From contig CM074804.1 of the NCBI GenBank assembly GCA_037447605.1, forward strand, positions 5,091,217 to 5,155,216: a stretch of 64,000 nucleotides of DNA. Direction: 5' to 3'. This document shows, piece after piece, positions 12,901-24,179 of this stretch. The DNA comes from Zygnema circumcarinatum. Its lineage: Eukaryota > Streptophyta > Zygnematophyceae > Zygnematales > Zygnemataceae. Numbering within the stretch: the first letter of the stretch is position 1; every line of letters starts with the position of its first letter. The position numbers and the translations under genes were made by a program. Under the pieces are notes generated by a model, which worked only from the letters and a program-made list of their open reading frames with translations, had not been told where the DNA came from and did not search any database.

Positions 12901-13557
12901 CCTTTGCAGAAATTTTGTCAACCGCCTCCCGCAGGGTGGAATAAAGAGAGACAGCCATGCCAGGCGTGCAGAATCCACATTGCGAAGCATGGAACCCTGC
13001 CAAGCGCTGGTGGACGGCATGCAGTCCTGCAGGGGAGCGCGTGCTGCCAAGCCCTTCTGTCGTAGTGATGGCGCAGCCGTCAAGAGAGAAGAGGAGGGCA
13101 AGGCACGAGTTGATGCTGAACTCTTCAACCCTTTTGGCCCGCACGTCGTAGCGAGACACCAGCACAACGCACGCGCCACAGCCACCTGTACAGCAGCGAC
13201 AGCCAAATGAGATATGAAGGTAACAACGCATAGAAATACTTCAAAAAACGCTTTTTTTAGGCACACACCTTCTCCACAGGCGAGCTTGGTCCCTTGGTAG
13301 GACGTGTGCAGGCGGAGAAACTCGTTCAGCGTAATGCCGGGATCCAGCTCATCGCTGAGAGTCACCCGACGGCCGTTGACAGCCAGCAAGAACTCGTCCT
13401 TGGCCCTGTGTCCGCCACGGCCGCCAGCGTCCATGGCTGCCACCGCTTCCAAGCGCGCGCCCGCACGAGCTCGCCGACCGTCGCTCGTCGCTGCCTCTCG
13501 GGCGAGTGCTGCGCGGGCTGGACCCATTGTTGGACCAACCGAAGGAATGGCTGCCAC
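6916..13557 (-). CDS. AO: Aldehyde oxidase, molybdenum hydroxylase (plant AO type)
   Basis: Eleven exons on the minus strand: 13557-13269, 13185-11314, 11186-10924, 10391-10176, 9976-9776, 9565-9285, 8999-8249, 8071-7967, 7723-7625, 7484-7295, 7151-6916; phases agree throughout and the sum is 1500 residues. In order: plant-type [2Fe-2S] domain (ACGEGGCGACVV), second [2Fe-2S] domain (QCGFCTPGM, CRCTGYRP), FAD domain (VRNAGTIGGNL), then the molybdopterin domains (GGSFGAK, TMRGPGEVQ, GVEMGQGLW, and GEPP with the catalytic Glu). TMRGPGEVQ, LWKKRGI and PATMERVKSLCG resemble plant aldehyde oxidases and differ from xanthine dehydrogenase (FRGFGGPQ). Known AO roles are oxidation of abscisic aldehyde or indole-3-acetaldehyde in the cytosol; the substrate here is unknown. 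Usual AO length is about 1350. The Met at 13434 (MDAGGRGG) gives 1459 and is a better start, because sequence near 13535 belongs to a repeat. Confidence 0.88.
9600..9627 (+). repeat. Telobox-like (AACCCTAAA) repeat in an AO intron
   Basis: Three consecutive CCCTAAAA units lie in the intron between exons 5 and 6 of the aldehyde oxidase gene. It resembles the plant telomere unit CCCTAAA with an extra A. It is too short for a true interstitial telomere array, so it is a telobox or chance repeat. Confidence 0.6.
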
Positions 13558-13628
13558 CCATTGGTTCGAGGCCTAGCTAAAACCATTGCCATCCTCCAAT
13601 GGTTGCCGACATAACTGGTCCGACCTGT
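13535..13628. repeat. Fragment of MITE family P at the 5' end of AO
   Basis: It holds ACCATTG and AATGGTTG units and ends in GGTCCGACCTG (about 13618-13628), identical to the right terminus of the 3863-4322 element. No left terminus is visible, so it is truncated. It overlaps the most upstream ATG of the AO frame at 13557, which argues for a downstream start. Confidence 0.7.
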
Positions 13629-13861
13629 CTAATCCTTTCCCGCCACGTGGCCGGCCAAAAAGGCGCCTCCGGGACTGTCGTGGCACAATGCGACAAAATG
13701 GCAGTCTCAAAAAGTTGTCGACGTGCCGATTCCGCATCCGACGTGGCAGCCGCCGTCGCTGCTGCCACCATATGCAGTGTACGAAATGGCGTACGGGCGG
13801 CAGGCCTGCGGGCGGCCGTACTCTTTTGGCGGGACAGTTCCCCACCGATGAACTGGGGATT

Positions 13862-13918
13862 GGCTGACTGGCTGACTGACTGGCTGACTGACTGGATGAC
13901 TGACGGACTGACTGACTA
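13862..13918 (+). repeat. (CTGA)n-type microsatellite
   Basis: Imperfect tetranucleotide repeats of GACTGACTGGCTGACTGACT type, visible directly. Confidence 0.9.
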
Positions 13919-14956
13919 GGGAGAGGGAGGGAGGGGAGGGGGGCCCTCTGCGGCCGCGCTGGGGTGGACACGTGGACGAATGGGGCGTCTCCGCGGCGTG
14001 GCGCGCGGACGAACGGCGGGCGGCGGCGAGCTGGAGGGGATGAGGCCCAGCCGGCAACCGCGCTGACGCCGTGACGTGACTCCCGCGTCGGGCCGCGCCG
14101 GGACTCGGGAGCGGGGCGGGCGGGCGGATTTGTCGTGACCCTCGGGGTGCGGGGACAGCTGGTGGGGCGGACAAATACTGTACAGTACAGTACTGTAGTA
14201 CTGTGCCGTACGGTACGGTGCGGTGCAGGCGGCTTTTAGCACGGCAGTGTGGCCGGCGGCGGGCGGGCGGGCGGGCGGATGCCGTGACGCCGCTCCATGG
14301 TCGGGCAGTTTCAGCGCTGGCGGGTGGGTGCACAGCGGCAATGTGCGGGACGAGCATGCGAACCTCAAGTTGTTGTTGCTGCTTTGCACGCCACCTGCTT
14401 GAGTTGTTATGTTTTTGTTCCTGTTGGTCTTATCGATTAGTCTCCGCTGTTTGAAACATATTGTCTAACATTGTATGTATAGATGTTGCGTATGTGCACA
14501 ATATTGTCGTTGTGTATGTTGTCGTAATTGTATGTAGTTAGTATGTAGTTGTAGTTGTATTGTAAAATGTTATTGTATATAAATATAAACGATGTTTTAT
14601 ATAGCAAGCCTGAAAACCTTATCCTCGAACCCAAACCTCAATTCGTGGACATAAAACCGAAACACCAAAATCCCCAACCCTAAAATTTGATCCTTCAACC
14701 CTGGATCTCAATGCTTGGGCCCTGAACCCGAAGCCCTGCAGCATGAACCTCTACCCTCGACTTCAAACTTTTGCTTCCATGAAAACTGACCCTTAGTCTC
14801 TAAGGTACCATATCGGTTTTGACTTGGTTGACATGGAATGACAGTTTGGACCCCTGAAACTCACACTCAACTTTCTAGTGGTAGGGCTTGTTATTAATGA
14901 TGTTTTTCATGTGCACTATTTTATAGCTAGCCTTTATGAACACGCATTCTTGTCAT

Positions 14957-15030
14957 TGCCAATGGTCGCAACCATTGGCGTCGGGCCGAACCAACCATTG
15001 CTAATGGTGGCCAACCATTCCAATGATGCC
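14957..15030. repeat. Internal fragment of MITE family P
   Basis: Clustered palindromic units (TTGCCAATGG, CAACCATTGG, CCAACCATTGC, CCAACCATTCC) like those inside the 3863-4322 element. No terminal repeats are present. Confidence 0.6.
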
Positions 15031-15712
15031 CACCAGTGAAAATTTTCCATGCCTCGGAATCTTGTAATTTTCGGTCAGTTCCAAAACCTTTTCCCTCCCC
15101 GTGCGACCCGCTTGTTTTTTCCGGCGGGCAGGACAGGACAGACCGCCTTTCGTACAGTACGGCAACCGCCGCGCATTCATGACCTCTACAGTCCGCACTG
15201 ACGTCACGCCGCCGCGTCGCCACCTTCGGGCCCTCCCGCGCCGCCTCATGACTGTACAAGATCGTACATGGCCGTACCGCCCTCCCGCCGCCATCCCCTA
15301 ACACCGCCCTCCTCGCCGTCGACCGGGAGCCAGATCGGCGGCCGTGCGGGCCTCCACGTCGCCCACAGAAAGCTGCAAACCCGCCAACGTGCGGGCGGGC
15401 GGGCGGGGCCCTTCAAGGGAGGAGGGGGCGCCGCCCCTCTCCCTCCGCCTCGAGGCCCGGAGACGCGCTTGCGGGCTGGACTGCCGCCGCTGCTGCTGCT
15501 GCTGCTGCCCCGCCCACGCACGCTCCTCAGGGAGCTGCGGCATCTTGGAGGGAGCTCCAAGCGCAGGCCTCGCCCGTGCCGGGTTGCAGGAGGGGTGCGG
15601 GAAAACTGGGAGGATCGGGAGGAGAGGGATGGGCAGCGGAGGAGAGGGAGGAGAGAGGGAGGGGGAGGAGAGAGGGGAGGCGGGAGCTGGAAGGGTGCAG
15701 CTGGATGGAAGG

Positions 15713-18700
15713 ATGAGTGGGGAGAAGCCTTTGCAGCTGAGCAGGTTGGCGGTGCAGGCGGGAGGGGTTGTGTCGAGGGAAGAGTTTGGGGGAAGTGGGC
15801 ATGGTGAAGAGGACGGCATGAGCGAGACTGAGGAGTGTCTGCTATGGGGCTGCTCTCTTGACAGCGAGCTCACTTGCACCTTTAAAATGGAGAACTCTCC
15901 TCAGAATTCGGGTCCAGGAACTTCGTCAATCACGAATGCAGCTTATCCGGGGTCTGTTGGGTTGGCCGAAGAAAGCAGCAAGCGCACATCCCAGGTAGTT
16001 CTAGGCTGTGCTGAGCTCCATGACCATTCTTATTTTGCAGTTCCTGGGAGTCGGCAGGCAGGGCATGGGCCGAGCGTAGCCTCCGATGCCGCCTTCGAAA
16101 CTGCCAGTTGTGGAGGTCTTGAAGATAGCGAGGTAGCAGCTGAAGGAGCGGCTGCGTTGGAACAAGCTGCAGAGTGTCGTGAGGATGTCACAGGGAAGTC
16201 GACGTTGAGGAAAGAAGCTACTGATATTGCTCGTAGTACTGAAGTGGAGGAGACAGCTACTGAGTCGAGAGATGCGAGAGGAAGTAAAGCAGGCTTTGCC
16301 TTGCCAGCGTTCACAACCAAGGGAGGGGAAAATGACTCAGGTAACCTCTATAACTCTTCCAATTTTTTTCGTGCTATCTGTCGAAATACTCTCTTGTTCC
16401 CTTTTCCTTTTTCTTGTTTTTTCCTTTTTTTTTCTGCGGACTTGCGTTCTCCCCCGGTGACATCGCTATGGGTTAGGGAGTGGGGGCCGAGAGTATGTCA
16501 TGTCCTGTCTATATTGAGCAACAGCTAGCTACTTATGCGCCCCTCTCCTTCGACTAGACGTCCAGCTAGCGGAGTCACGTCGCCGAAGTTTTCTCCCTTT
16601 GCTCTCTATTTCTACTCATTTAGCCATGGCGAACCCTGAGCTGACTTGTTGATTGCTACGTGGCTGTTTTCCAGCCGCGCCGTGCACGGCGGCTGAACTC
16701 AAAGTCCCTCGGTTGAAGTGGACAAAGCAGCTCCGTGAAAGCTTCAAAGCGGCGGTTGCTGAGCTTGGCGGCATCGGGAAGGCCACGCCGAAGCGAATCC
16801 TGGATGTGATGGCCACCCCGGGGCTCTCTCTGTGGCAGGTGGGACCCCTCCCTCCTCTGACCACACTCATGCATCGCAAGCACTCTCCTCTCCATCCTGT
16901 TGGGTCCCATGGACTCAGGACCGCAGCCAGGGCTTGCAAGTGGTCAAAGTATTGGGTTGTATATATTTTGAGCCATCAAAGTTCGTTTGCTTTCAAAAGT
17001 GAAGGTATTGGTTTGAACTTCTGGAGGATTTTTCTCTGACGAGCGACTGGACGTGTGTTCTTTTCTGTTTGCAGGTAAAAAGTTTTCTACAGAAGTATCG
17101 CAAATATCAACAGAGGAATGACAGTCTTCCCTCTGACGTTGAGTCAAATTTGGACGAGCCGGCGGGAGGAAGCCCTGCAGGAGGCAGCGGTGGGAAGAGG
17201 CCTGCGCGAGAGGCAGTGGGGGACGGGGGGGGGGATGGGAAGCGGGGGCGCTCAGACGAGGAAATGCCCCTTACCTGGGAAGAAACACTGAAGATGCAGA
17301 TGGATGTGATGAAGGACGTGCAGCTGTTGCTCCAAGAGCAGTGCATCATGCAGGTATGTGTTGGAGGATGTATGCCCTTGCTGTGATGATTGGTGTAGCT
17401 GCTGTGGATGAAGGACTTACTGGAGTGAACAGGGATGCAGCCTTAGAGGGTGCTGTTGTTTATGAAGGCGTGTTCCTTTGCTTTCTGCAGGCACAGATAG
17501 AGAAGCAGCATGCCAATCTCATCCTCATGCTGACCGGGGCTAAGACGAAAGTGGACGATTCAATGGCACCTAACGTCACTGATGGGCAGTATGGTGAGTA
17601 AAGAACTTCACCCGGTGTAGGAGCTGAATTACCTTCATGGTTTCCTTGACCTTCAGAATTTGGCGATATGTCTTGAGAACTTTTCTTTCTGTCACTTTGT
17701 AACTGCCCGTGTTCCAATGTACCAGCGAATGGTCTTTGGTTGCAGTTGCAGTTACAGAGTTATTGACATGCTGATCGCCTAATCCCACTCCCTCCACCTT
17801 CTTTTCCGCAGGGATGATTTCCCCTCGATCTGCGGACTTGGAGGCGGCAGGCAGTCGCAGAGGCCCCTCTCAGAAGAGAGCCATGGAAGTTTTCCAAGCA
17901 CCACCTGCAGCTTTGAACGCTGATTATTCAGGATATGGCTCCACTCCCCCCTTCCACTCCTCTCCGGAAACTCCTTCCAGCGGAGCTTGGGGAGCTCAAG
18001 CACTTTCTTGTCATGTACCTTCCGTCTCTTCTTCTACGCCTGCATGTGAAAACGCAGCACAGCAGCGTCCAATCCTTTGTGTTCCTCCTTTGGTAGTTCC
18101 CCCTCCTCCCCTTCCCCAGGCAGCCACGGCTCGCGACCTCTCCCCTTCCCAGTCCATTTCAGAGTCTCCTCGAACTTCAGAGTGGCACCTTCCTCATCAA
18201 TATCAGCAGCAAGCCCTCGCCCCCTCACCGCAAGTAGCACCGCAATTCCAACCCCACAGCCGGCTAATCCCATCTGACCAGCACTCTCAGCAAGGCTCCC
18301 TTTCCCGACTTCTTTCTCCCGCCGACATGGTATCCGAGAGGCAGCACATGGACATGCTTCCGCAGAGACAGACGCAACTACCCGCCCCACACTATGCCTC
18401 TGCAGACCGGCTCTATGCTCCCCCTCGCCAAGCTGATAACCCGCAGTGTATGGGCGTATCTCTGTTTGGCTCCAATGGAATTCCCTATCCAGCACAGCAG
18501 TACGGAGCAGTTCCTGCCATAGCAAGGCCCTTTGTTGCTCAAGAGGGGGGCTATCACCAGACCTGTACCCTCATGGCCTCCTGTCCCCCTCCTCCTGCAG
18601 GGCAGTGGGTCAACTGGTCGATGCCCCCTGGGGATTCCCCTGCGCCGCTGCTACAGCAAGCGTACCAACATGGCCCCTTTGTGACGCGCTGCTCTCCTCT

Positions 18701-20198
18701 GCAAACGTTTCAGCACCTTCCTTCCTCTGGGCAGGAGATGCCTTCAGTTGTTAAGGCAGAGGAAAGTGGAGGGAGCCTGCCTGCTGCATGCAGCAGTGGA
18801 GGGTTGCAGATGGGTCAAAACTTTGATGGCTTGCTGTTTCATACCGGGTCGGGAAGCAGTGCTCAGCTTCAGCAGATTCAGCAGCAACAACAACAGCAAC
18901 AGCAGCAGAGTCAGGTCTGCGCTGATATGGAGCTAGACGATATGATGGGAGTTTCGCACGATGAAGCGGTGAGGGCGAAGGAGAAGGAGCTTCAAGAGTG
19001 TCTCACAGATGGAAAAGGATGTGAGGGCCCCTGTGTGGGAAGGGGACCAACAGCTGCCACGCGGGGCTCCTTGCTGCAGCCGCCCCCTCCCATGCTTCCT
19101 CTCCAACAGCTGCTGCCTGGAGGGCTTCCGCCTCTCCCTCTCCCACAAGGAGATGTCGCTCGACCGAATGACATCTTTACTTTCCTGTCTTCCAAACAGA
19201 GCCTTGCAGTGCAAGTTGGAAGCACGGGAGAGGGAGGTCTGGGAGATTTAAGCAAGTGTTCCAGCAGGGACTATCCGACGGAGTCTGCACCTCAGCAGCA
19301 GCTCCTTGTGCAGCCGATGTATATCGAACCCCCTCTCAGTTTGAATGGGGCTCTGACAGGTGCTGTTTTGCAGCAGCCTCCTCCTCCTCTGAATGCAGGC
19401 CTCCAGCAGGCACATCTGGGGGCCCCTTTGCAGGGGCTGAGCAGCCAACCTGGATATTTGGGGCCCGCGCTGAATCCAAAGTCAGCGGAGTCGGACCTTC
19501 TGGCAATGCCCGGAGGCCCTCCTGTTTCTATGCAGGAGTCAGTTTTGAAAAACCAGGCGATGCTCATGTTCCGTAAGCTCACGGAGCAGGCCTACCTGCA
19601 GCTGCTGCAGAGGCAGCTTCAGCTACAAAATGTTGATACTAGGAATATTGTACAAATGAGAGAGCTATGCAATTTGATTCAGGTCATGGGGACTCCGCCC
19701 CACGCGGTTAATGTGAATAGTTATCATCCGCCCTCTCCGCAAGTAGATACTCAACTGACGGCACAGATTTTCAGCGGGGCAGCCGGTATTCAAGCCATGG
19801 CCGCTCCACTGGCAGGGCAGCTCAGCATGGAACCGGCATTCGAGGTAGGCCCGCAGAAGGGAGGCGGCGGGCTGCCTGCAAGCGTGATGAGTTCAAGCAG
19901 CAGCAGCGGGAGTGCTGCGGAGGCGCAGGAGGCCGACAGCGGAGCCGTGAGCGCGAAGGGGAGGTCCCCTTCAGGGTCCTCCTGCGCGCCGCCTCCTCCT
20001 GCTCCTCCTCCTCCAGCAGCGGCGGCCTGCGGTGGGAACTCTCGGCCCTCTGCAGAGGGCGGCGCCGGTCTTTCGACGGTGCCGAAAGTTTTGGAGGGCA
20101 TTGCCTCGGCCATTCAAGCGCTGACGCAGACATGTGATGAGATATTGATTCCGCAGTGCATAGCGAGCGCGAGATGGGGAGGCAAAAGCTCCACCTGA
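15713..20198 (+). CDS. GARP/MYB-CC-type transcription factor with long Gln/Pro-rich tail
   Basis: Exons 15713-16340, 16675-16838, 17075-17353, 17491-17593 and 17812-20198; phases agree and the protein has about 1186 residues. An acidic Ser/Glu-rich N-terminus precedes one GARP (G2-like) Myb repeat of about 55 residues, from PRLKWTKQLRESF through GGIGKATPKRIL to VKSFLQKYRKYQQR. A coiled coil encoded across exons 3-4 follows (LKMQMDVMKDVQLLLQEQ, then QAQIEKQHANLILML). This Myb-plus-coil order is that of the MYB-CC/PHR group, whose members bind DNA as dimers and include phosphate-starvation regulators. The remaining 795 residues are Gln/Pro/Ser-rich with a polyQ run. A more ordered helix lies near the end (FRKLTEQAYLQLLQRQLQLQ). 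Usual MYB-CC length is 300-500, so the tail is unusual. The start is uncertain: 15818 and further upstream in-frame ATGs are alternatives. Confidence 0.75.
18870..18913 (+). repeat. CAG/CAA polyglutamine tract
   Basis: In-frame CAG and CAA codons give a run of ten or more Gln within the MYB-CC tail. The mixed codons suggest a tract kept for its protein sequence and less prone to slippage. Confidence 0.85.
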
Positions 20199-21152
20199 TG
20201 GGGAGGGAGGGAGGGAGGGAGGGAGGGAGGGTGGGTCGGAATATTGTATACAGTGTGCATGCCCGTCTAGCCAGCAGTCGCGCTGTAGGCTAGCGGCGAG
20301 GTGGGGGGTTGATAGGGGCGTGATAGTAGTAGGCTTATCTGTGTCCTTGCTATTTGGTAATTCGGAAGCGCGTGGCCTGAAGGCGTGCTGTCCACCTTGC
20401 ATTATTTATTCCTTGTTTGCCCCTTTAACTGGCCTTAGAACATAATCTGAAAGCTGTGCCTCCAAGCTGCTCGCGTCGCCCTGTCCGCCCATTTTGCGCG
20501 CGGGCGCTGACTCATGCGACCTAATCGCAGTCCTAATGTCAGTCAGTCAGCCAGTCAGTCAGTCAGTCCTTATTTCTCCTTTTTTCCCGCCACAAAGGCC
20601 GTCTGTCTATCTGCCTCTGCCCGCCTCGCGGGGAGGGCCACTCCCCGAACGGTTCTCTCGGCAGGGGGATGACGTGGGCCGCTCGCATGACGTCATGGGC
20701 GGATCCGCGGCTCCAAGCCTTCACCTCCGCCACGTGGCAGTCCTTTCCCGCTGTACGGCCCGCCACGCGGCGTCCCCACGCGGCGCAGCCCCGGACGGGC
20801 GGGGCGGGTGCTAACCGCCAGATCGCTTGTCGCGACACGGCGCGCTTGCCGCAGCGGCTTGCCGACCCAGCGCCCGTCCCGACAAAATGTCCTATGCGGG
20901 CCCCACCACGATCCGCGCCGCTCTGCACGTGCGGGGCTTGCGGCCAAAATCTCATTGCTGGTCGGTGGATGCGAAGTGAACTGAAATTAAACACGACGGG
21001 GAATAATTGTTTGATGTTCAATTGCATTTGTGTTGGATTCGCATTTGAACAAGGACCTTGTTCAAGAGAAAAACAGAAACCTAAAGAAGAAACAGTTGAG
21101 GTTGAGAAATCGAACAATTTTTTACATTTTCTTTCTTACAATATTTTTTCTT

Positions 21153-21202
21153 TTTGTCCATGTACATTTGATGGCCTCGCCATCGTGAGATCAATGCCAC
21201 TT
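21153..21202 (+). repeat. Dispersed motif family D, copy 2
   Basis: Shares TTTGTCCATGTACATTTGAT and then GGCCTCGCCATCGTGAGATC with the copy at 3535. Confidence 0.9.
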
Positions 21203-21307
21203 CCTCCTCTCTTTTTTACTTAATTGTTCAATGTTCATTTGAATAAACAGAAAAGTTGCAGTTGAACAGGCGGATCGGATGTTTTGCAACGTGAGAATTT
21301 GAGCATT

Positions 21308-21453
21308 AGGGCCGGTCAGACTTACAAAACGTCAGCATGCGTGTTCGTGGGTTTAATACCTGAATGAGTACTCTTGTAACATCGCGATCCTCGTGCGGCG
21401 GAATACTGTCGTAACCATTTTTTTCGTAACGCTTTTCGTAAGATTTTGTTATT
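21308..21453 (-). mobile_element. Truncated small TIR element, family Q
   Basis: Read on the minus strand, this matches the element at 29993-30146: a shared block around AGAGTACTC, a shared terminal GTCAGACTTA, and GTAAGATTTTG at the other end where this copy stops. The outermost terminal repeat on one side is missing. Confidence 0.6.
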
Positions 21454-22431
21454 CAATGTTTTACTGGATTCGCATTGAACATGGCCACATGGGCTGCTTT
21501 CTCAAAAAAAAAAAAAATTGAAACATGAAGCAAAAACTTTTATTTTTTTGAACTGCAGTTTTGAAAGTTTACTTTTTTGAGAATCCAAAATCTGTTAATA
21601 TCTTTTGTGTTCAGCCAAATCGGCAGTAGGCGCTGCGCTGGTCGCTAACGACGAGCGGCGCCGATCGTGCGAGCCAGCCCGGCCCCTCGAAGGCTCCTCC
21701 GCCTGCCGCCCGGGCGGGCCCATGCTGCGGTCTGGTCAGCCAGGCAGTCAGCCAGCTAGTCAGCAAGGAGTGCCGTACAGGCGATTTTCCCGTCCGAAAC
21801 ATGCTTGCACGCTGCATGTTCCAAATCGTACGGTTTTCGTACGGCGCTGTACGGCAAGGCGCCACTCAATACAGTACTGTAGTGCGCGACACGGCCGCCG
21901 CGGGTTTGGGCCCTTCCGCGGCTCGCCGGGGGCTCGTCCGAGCAGCGCTCTGCCGCGCGCGGGGCCGTCGGATCCATTTCCGCATCGGACGGTCCGCGGC
22001 GTCCGGGGAATCTATCTCGGCCCCATCCGGGATCTCCAAGAAGCCGGGGTCGGCCTGGAATCTCCCTCCCTCTCCCTCGCCCGCCCGCGCGCCCCGCAGA
22101 GGCTGTCAGGCCCGCGGGTGGGCGGGAGGCCGGACAGTGACGTCAGCGCTCTGGACAGCCATAGCGGCATTCGCGAGGCCTGGAGGGCGGTGTCGGTTTG
22201 TTCGTACGCGTTCGTACGCGTACGCGCGGGCGGGCGGGCAGGTGGCAAGTGGCGCCAGTGGGCTCGCGGCCAATCGCAGCGCGGGACACGCTTGCACCGC
22301 ACGCGCGGGCCGACGTGGCGCCAGCTGGCGGCCGCCGGCCGTGCTCGCAGCCCGCGCGCCAAAGCTTCGCTTTCGGGCGGGCCCGCGAGAGGGAGATAGG
22401 GACAGCGAGCAAGCTGCCCGCCGAGGGGCAG

Positions 22432-22512
22432 AAAAAACAAAAAAAAAAACACAAAAAAAAAAAAACTAAAAAACAAAAAATTACGGGAAAAAAAAAACCG
22501 AAAAAAAAAACT
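22432..22512 (+). repeat. A-rich tract
   Basis: Long runs of A broken by single C, T or G. Orientation and origin are unclear; it might be a retroposed poly-A tail but no element body is recognised next to it. Confidence 0.7.
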
Positions 22513-22832
22513 GGCCGCTCATGCGCACGGTGAGACATGGAAACGCGCAGTTGCTGAGTGCGTGAAGCGAAACCGAACTGAGACTGCGTAACGGAGTGTC
22601 AGCGTGTGTACGGATACCGTACAGGACCATCGGACGGGGCGTGGCGGCCTTGCAGGGAGGGAGGGAGGGAGCAATGCCGGACGCCGCGGGATCCCTTAAG
22701 ACTGTTGCTGCAGGACACAGCATTCAGAGAGGGGGTTAGGGAGGGGGTACCTTACTCCCCGACGGAGAGAGAAGAGGAGCTGGACCCCGGTCTTTCTGAT
22801 TCCTTCGTTTTGGATATTGTGTTGTCCGGTGA

Positions 22833-22836
<4 letters not shown>

Positions 22837-22872
<36 letters not shown>
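22837..22872 (+). repeat. (AG)n microsatellite
   Basis: About 18 perfect dinucleotide units. Confidence 0.95.
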
Positions 22873-22876
<4 letters not shown>

Positions 22877-23683
22877 GTAGGCGCAAGGGACGCGCTGTTA
22901 GCAGGTGTATGGTCTCACAGGGGTGAGTGCAGATCTAGGGTCCTCCGGGCGGATTTGGGTAAACTGTAAATATAATAATCTTTGCTTGATTAATTGAAGA
23001 CCTAATCCTCTCTGAATATCCTGTTACACGAACCTCGCAGGCAGGCAGGCAGCTAAGCAGCCTAGCAACGAGGCAGGTAGGCAGGCGCCTGTATGAGTAG
23101 TAACTAAATTTTCAGACACTTTTGTTTGTAGGCATCCGTGATTTTTGTCATTTTTTCACCATTGGCGGATTCAGGAGTTTTGCTCAGAAAGCCGGGAAGC
23201 CCACTTTCAATAAAAAAAAGTTTCATTTTCGAAATCTCAAGGAGAGCTAAGCCCCTCAACTCGTATAAGTAGGTTCGCCCTGTTTTTCACATTGCTTCAT
23301 GCAAATTGTGCCGACGCCATGCCGCGACATAGTGCCAATTCACGCATTCTTTTTGAGCCCATATTAATTCGGTAAACTATGGTAATCCGTGACGTAGTTT
23401 AGGCCACACTATTTTTTCGGGGTTTGGCCTGCACTAGGTTTGAGCGCACACTAAATGCCCACCCAACGTAAATGCAATGGCCGATGTACTGCACCGCGAC
23501 TCCAAACCTCCCTTTAATTCGTCATCGACTTTATCATTGTTTTTGACTCCTACACCCTTTCACAATTCAGTAAAAGTTGGCTACTTTTGTTCGTTTTCTA
23601 AGTAAGACTCGAGATTCCGCTGCAAGCGTTTGGTTCCAAGATTTCATCATGTTGCGAGTCCTCGTTGCCCATCACTGCTCAAA

Positions 23684-23956
23684 CTAAACTTTGTCAGCAC
23701 GGCTCACGAAGGTCCGTAATAGAAAGTCATAAAAATCGTGTAATTCTACTATTTCTTTGGACAATGTTGAAACACTGGTATCAAAACGTGTCCACCAAAA
23801 ATACAAATCGATATGATCTTGCAATTGATTAGCAAAGCCCCTCTCCGTTTCCGTTATATAACAAGGCCGACGGGAACGCTCAACTTCCAAGCCTTTAGAT
23901 GCCGATTGCTTATTGGCGGAGTAAATAAACTCCAAAAAATGTGTTGCTGGGTCCAT
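23684..23956 (-). CDS. Uncharacterised 90-codon open frame
   Basis: A Met-initiated frame of 90 codons with varied, protein-like composition, including aromatic residues (DHIDLYFWWTRF, ELHDFYDFLLRTF). It lies in a less GC-biased stretch, so it is not a simple GC artefact. No family is recognised and no splice partners or promoter features are clear. It could be an exon of an unannotated gene, a fragment of a transposon protein, or chance. It ends about 220 bases from the 3' end of the methyltransferase gene on the same strand. Confidence 0.25.
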   Translation of the reverse strand: MDPATHFLEFIYSANKQSASKGLEVERSRRPCYITETERGFANQLQDHIDLYFWWTRFDTSVSTLSKEIVELHDFYDFLLRTFVSRADKV

Positions 23957-24179
23957 TGTGACCTCTTCAGCATTGGAACCCTAAAAGTCCTCTCGAGGGC
24001 CAACCCTAAAATTCTTGAGTGTTACGACTCAGCATTGCACTACAGCGCCATGCAACAATCCTAAATATCCTAACTTAACTAAAAGATTACCACTAGCACG
24101 TGCCAGAACGAGCAGGCCGATCATCGCTGCTTGGACACACCACGGAAACAAAACGAGCGGACATTTTCTGGAGATCCGG

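Larger units (their letters stand above)
13629..15712. other. Spacer between divergent AO and MYB-CC genes
   Basis: No gene supported. It holds a (CTGA)n-like tract (13862-13918), GC-rich sequence with GGGC runs, and CAGTACAGTAC/CGTACGG palindromes near 14180-14225. An AT-rich stretch with alternating TGTA/GTAT lies at 14440-14620, and AACCCTAAA-like degenerate repeats at 14640-14790. AACCATTGG-type units lie at 14957-15030. From about 15600 purine-rich GGAGAGGGAG sequence probably forms the MYB-CC 5' leader. Confidence 0.55.
20948..21602 (+). repeat. Degenerate copy of the 39-kb inverted-repeat element
   Basis: The start (ATCTCATTGCTGGTCGGTGG, later TTTGATGTTCAATTG) matches 39355-39432, and the end (TTTTTTGAGAATCCAAAATC) resembles 39541-39563. 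Between them sit dispersed motif D (21153-21202) and a fragment of another MITE (21308-21453), so this looks like a nest of insertions. Confidence 0.55.
20199..23683. other. Repeat-rich spacer
   Basis: No gene supported despite long GC-driven frames at 21.6-22.5 kb. Low-complexity tracts are (GGGA)n at 20199-20232, (CAGT)n at 20537-20570, an A-rich tract at 22432-22512, (AG)n at 22837-22872 and (GCAG)n near 23038-23060. Transposon-derived pieces lie at 20948-21602. CGTACG-type palindromes are frequent at 21770-21860 and 22200-22225. Confidence 0.6.

Noticed and set aside
6916-13557. Annotation as xanthine dehydrogenase
   Set aside because: The molybdopterin-domain motif is TMRGPGEVQ and the C-terminus PATMERVKSLCG, as in plant aldehyde oxidases; the XDH FRGFGGPQ signature is absent.
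15994-16041. An intron between CCAG|GTAGTT and TTTTGCAG in the MYB-CC gene
   Set aside because: Splicing there shifts the frame into an early stop, while the unspliced frame stays open in phase with the next exon.
20536-21117. 184-codon frames on both strands at 20.6-21.2 kb
   Set aside because: They cross dispersed repeats and microsatellite sequence, with no domain or splice support.
21605-22469. Overlapping plus-strand frames of 264 and 222 codons
   Set aside because: High-GC stretch where several frames are open together; no splice or domain evidence, and one frame runs into the A-rich tract.
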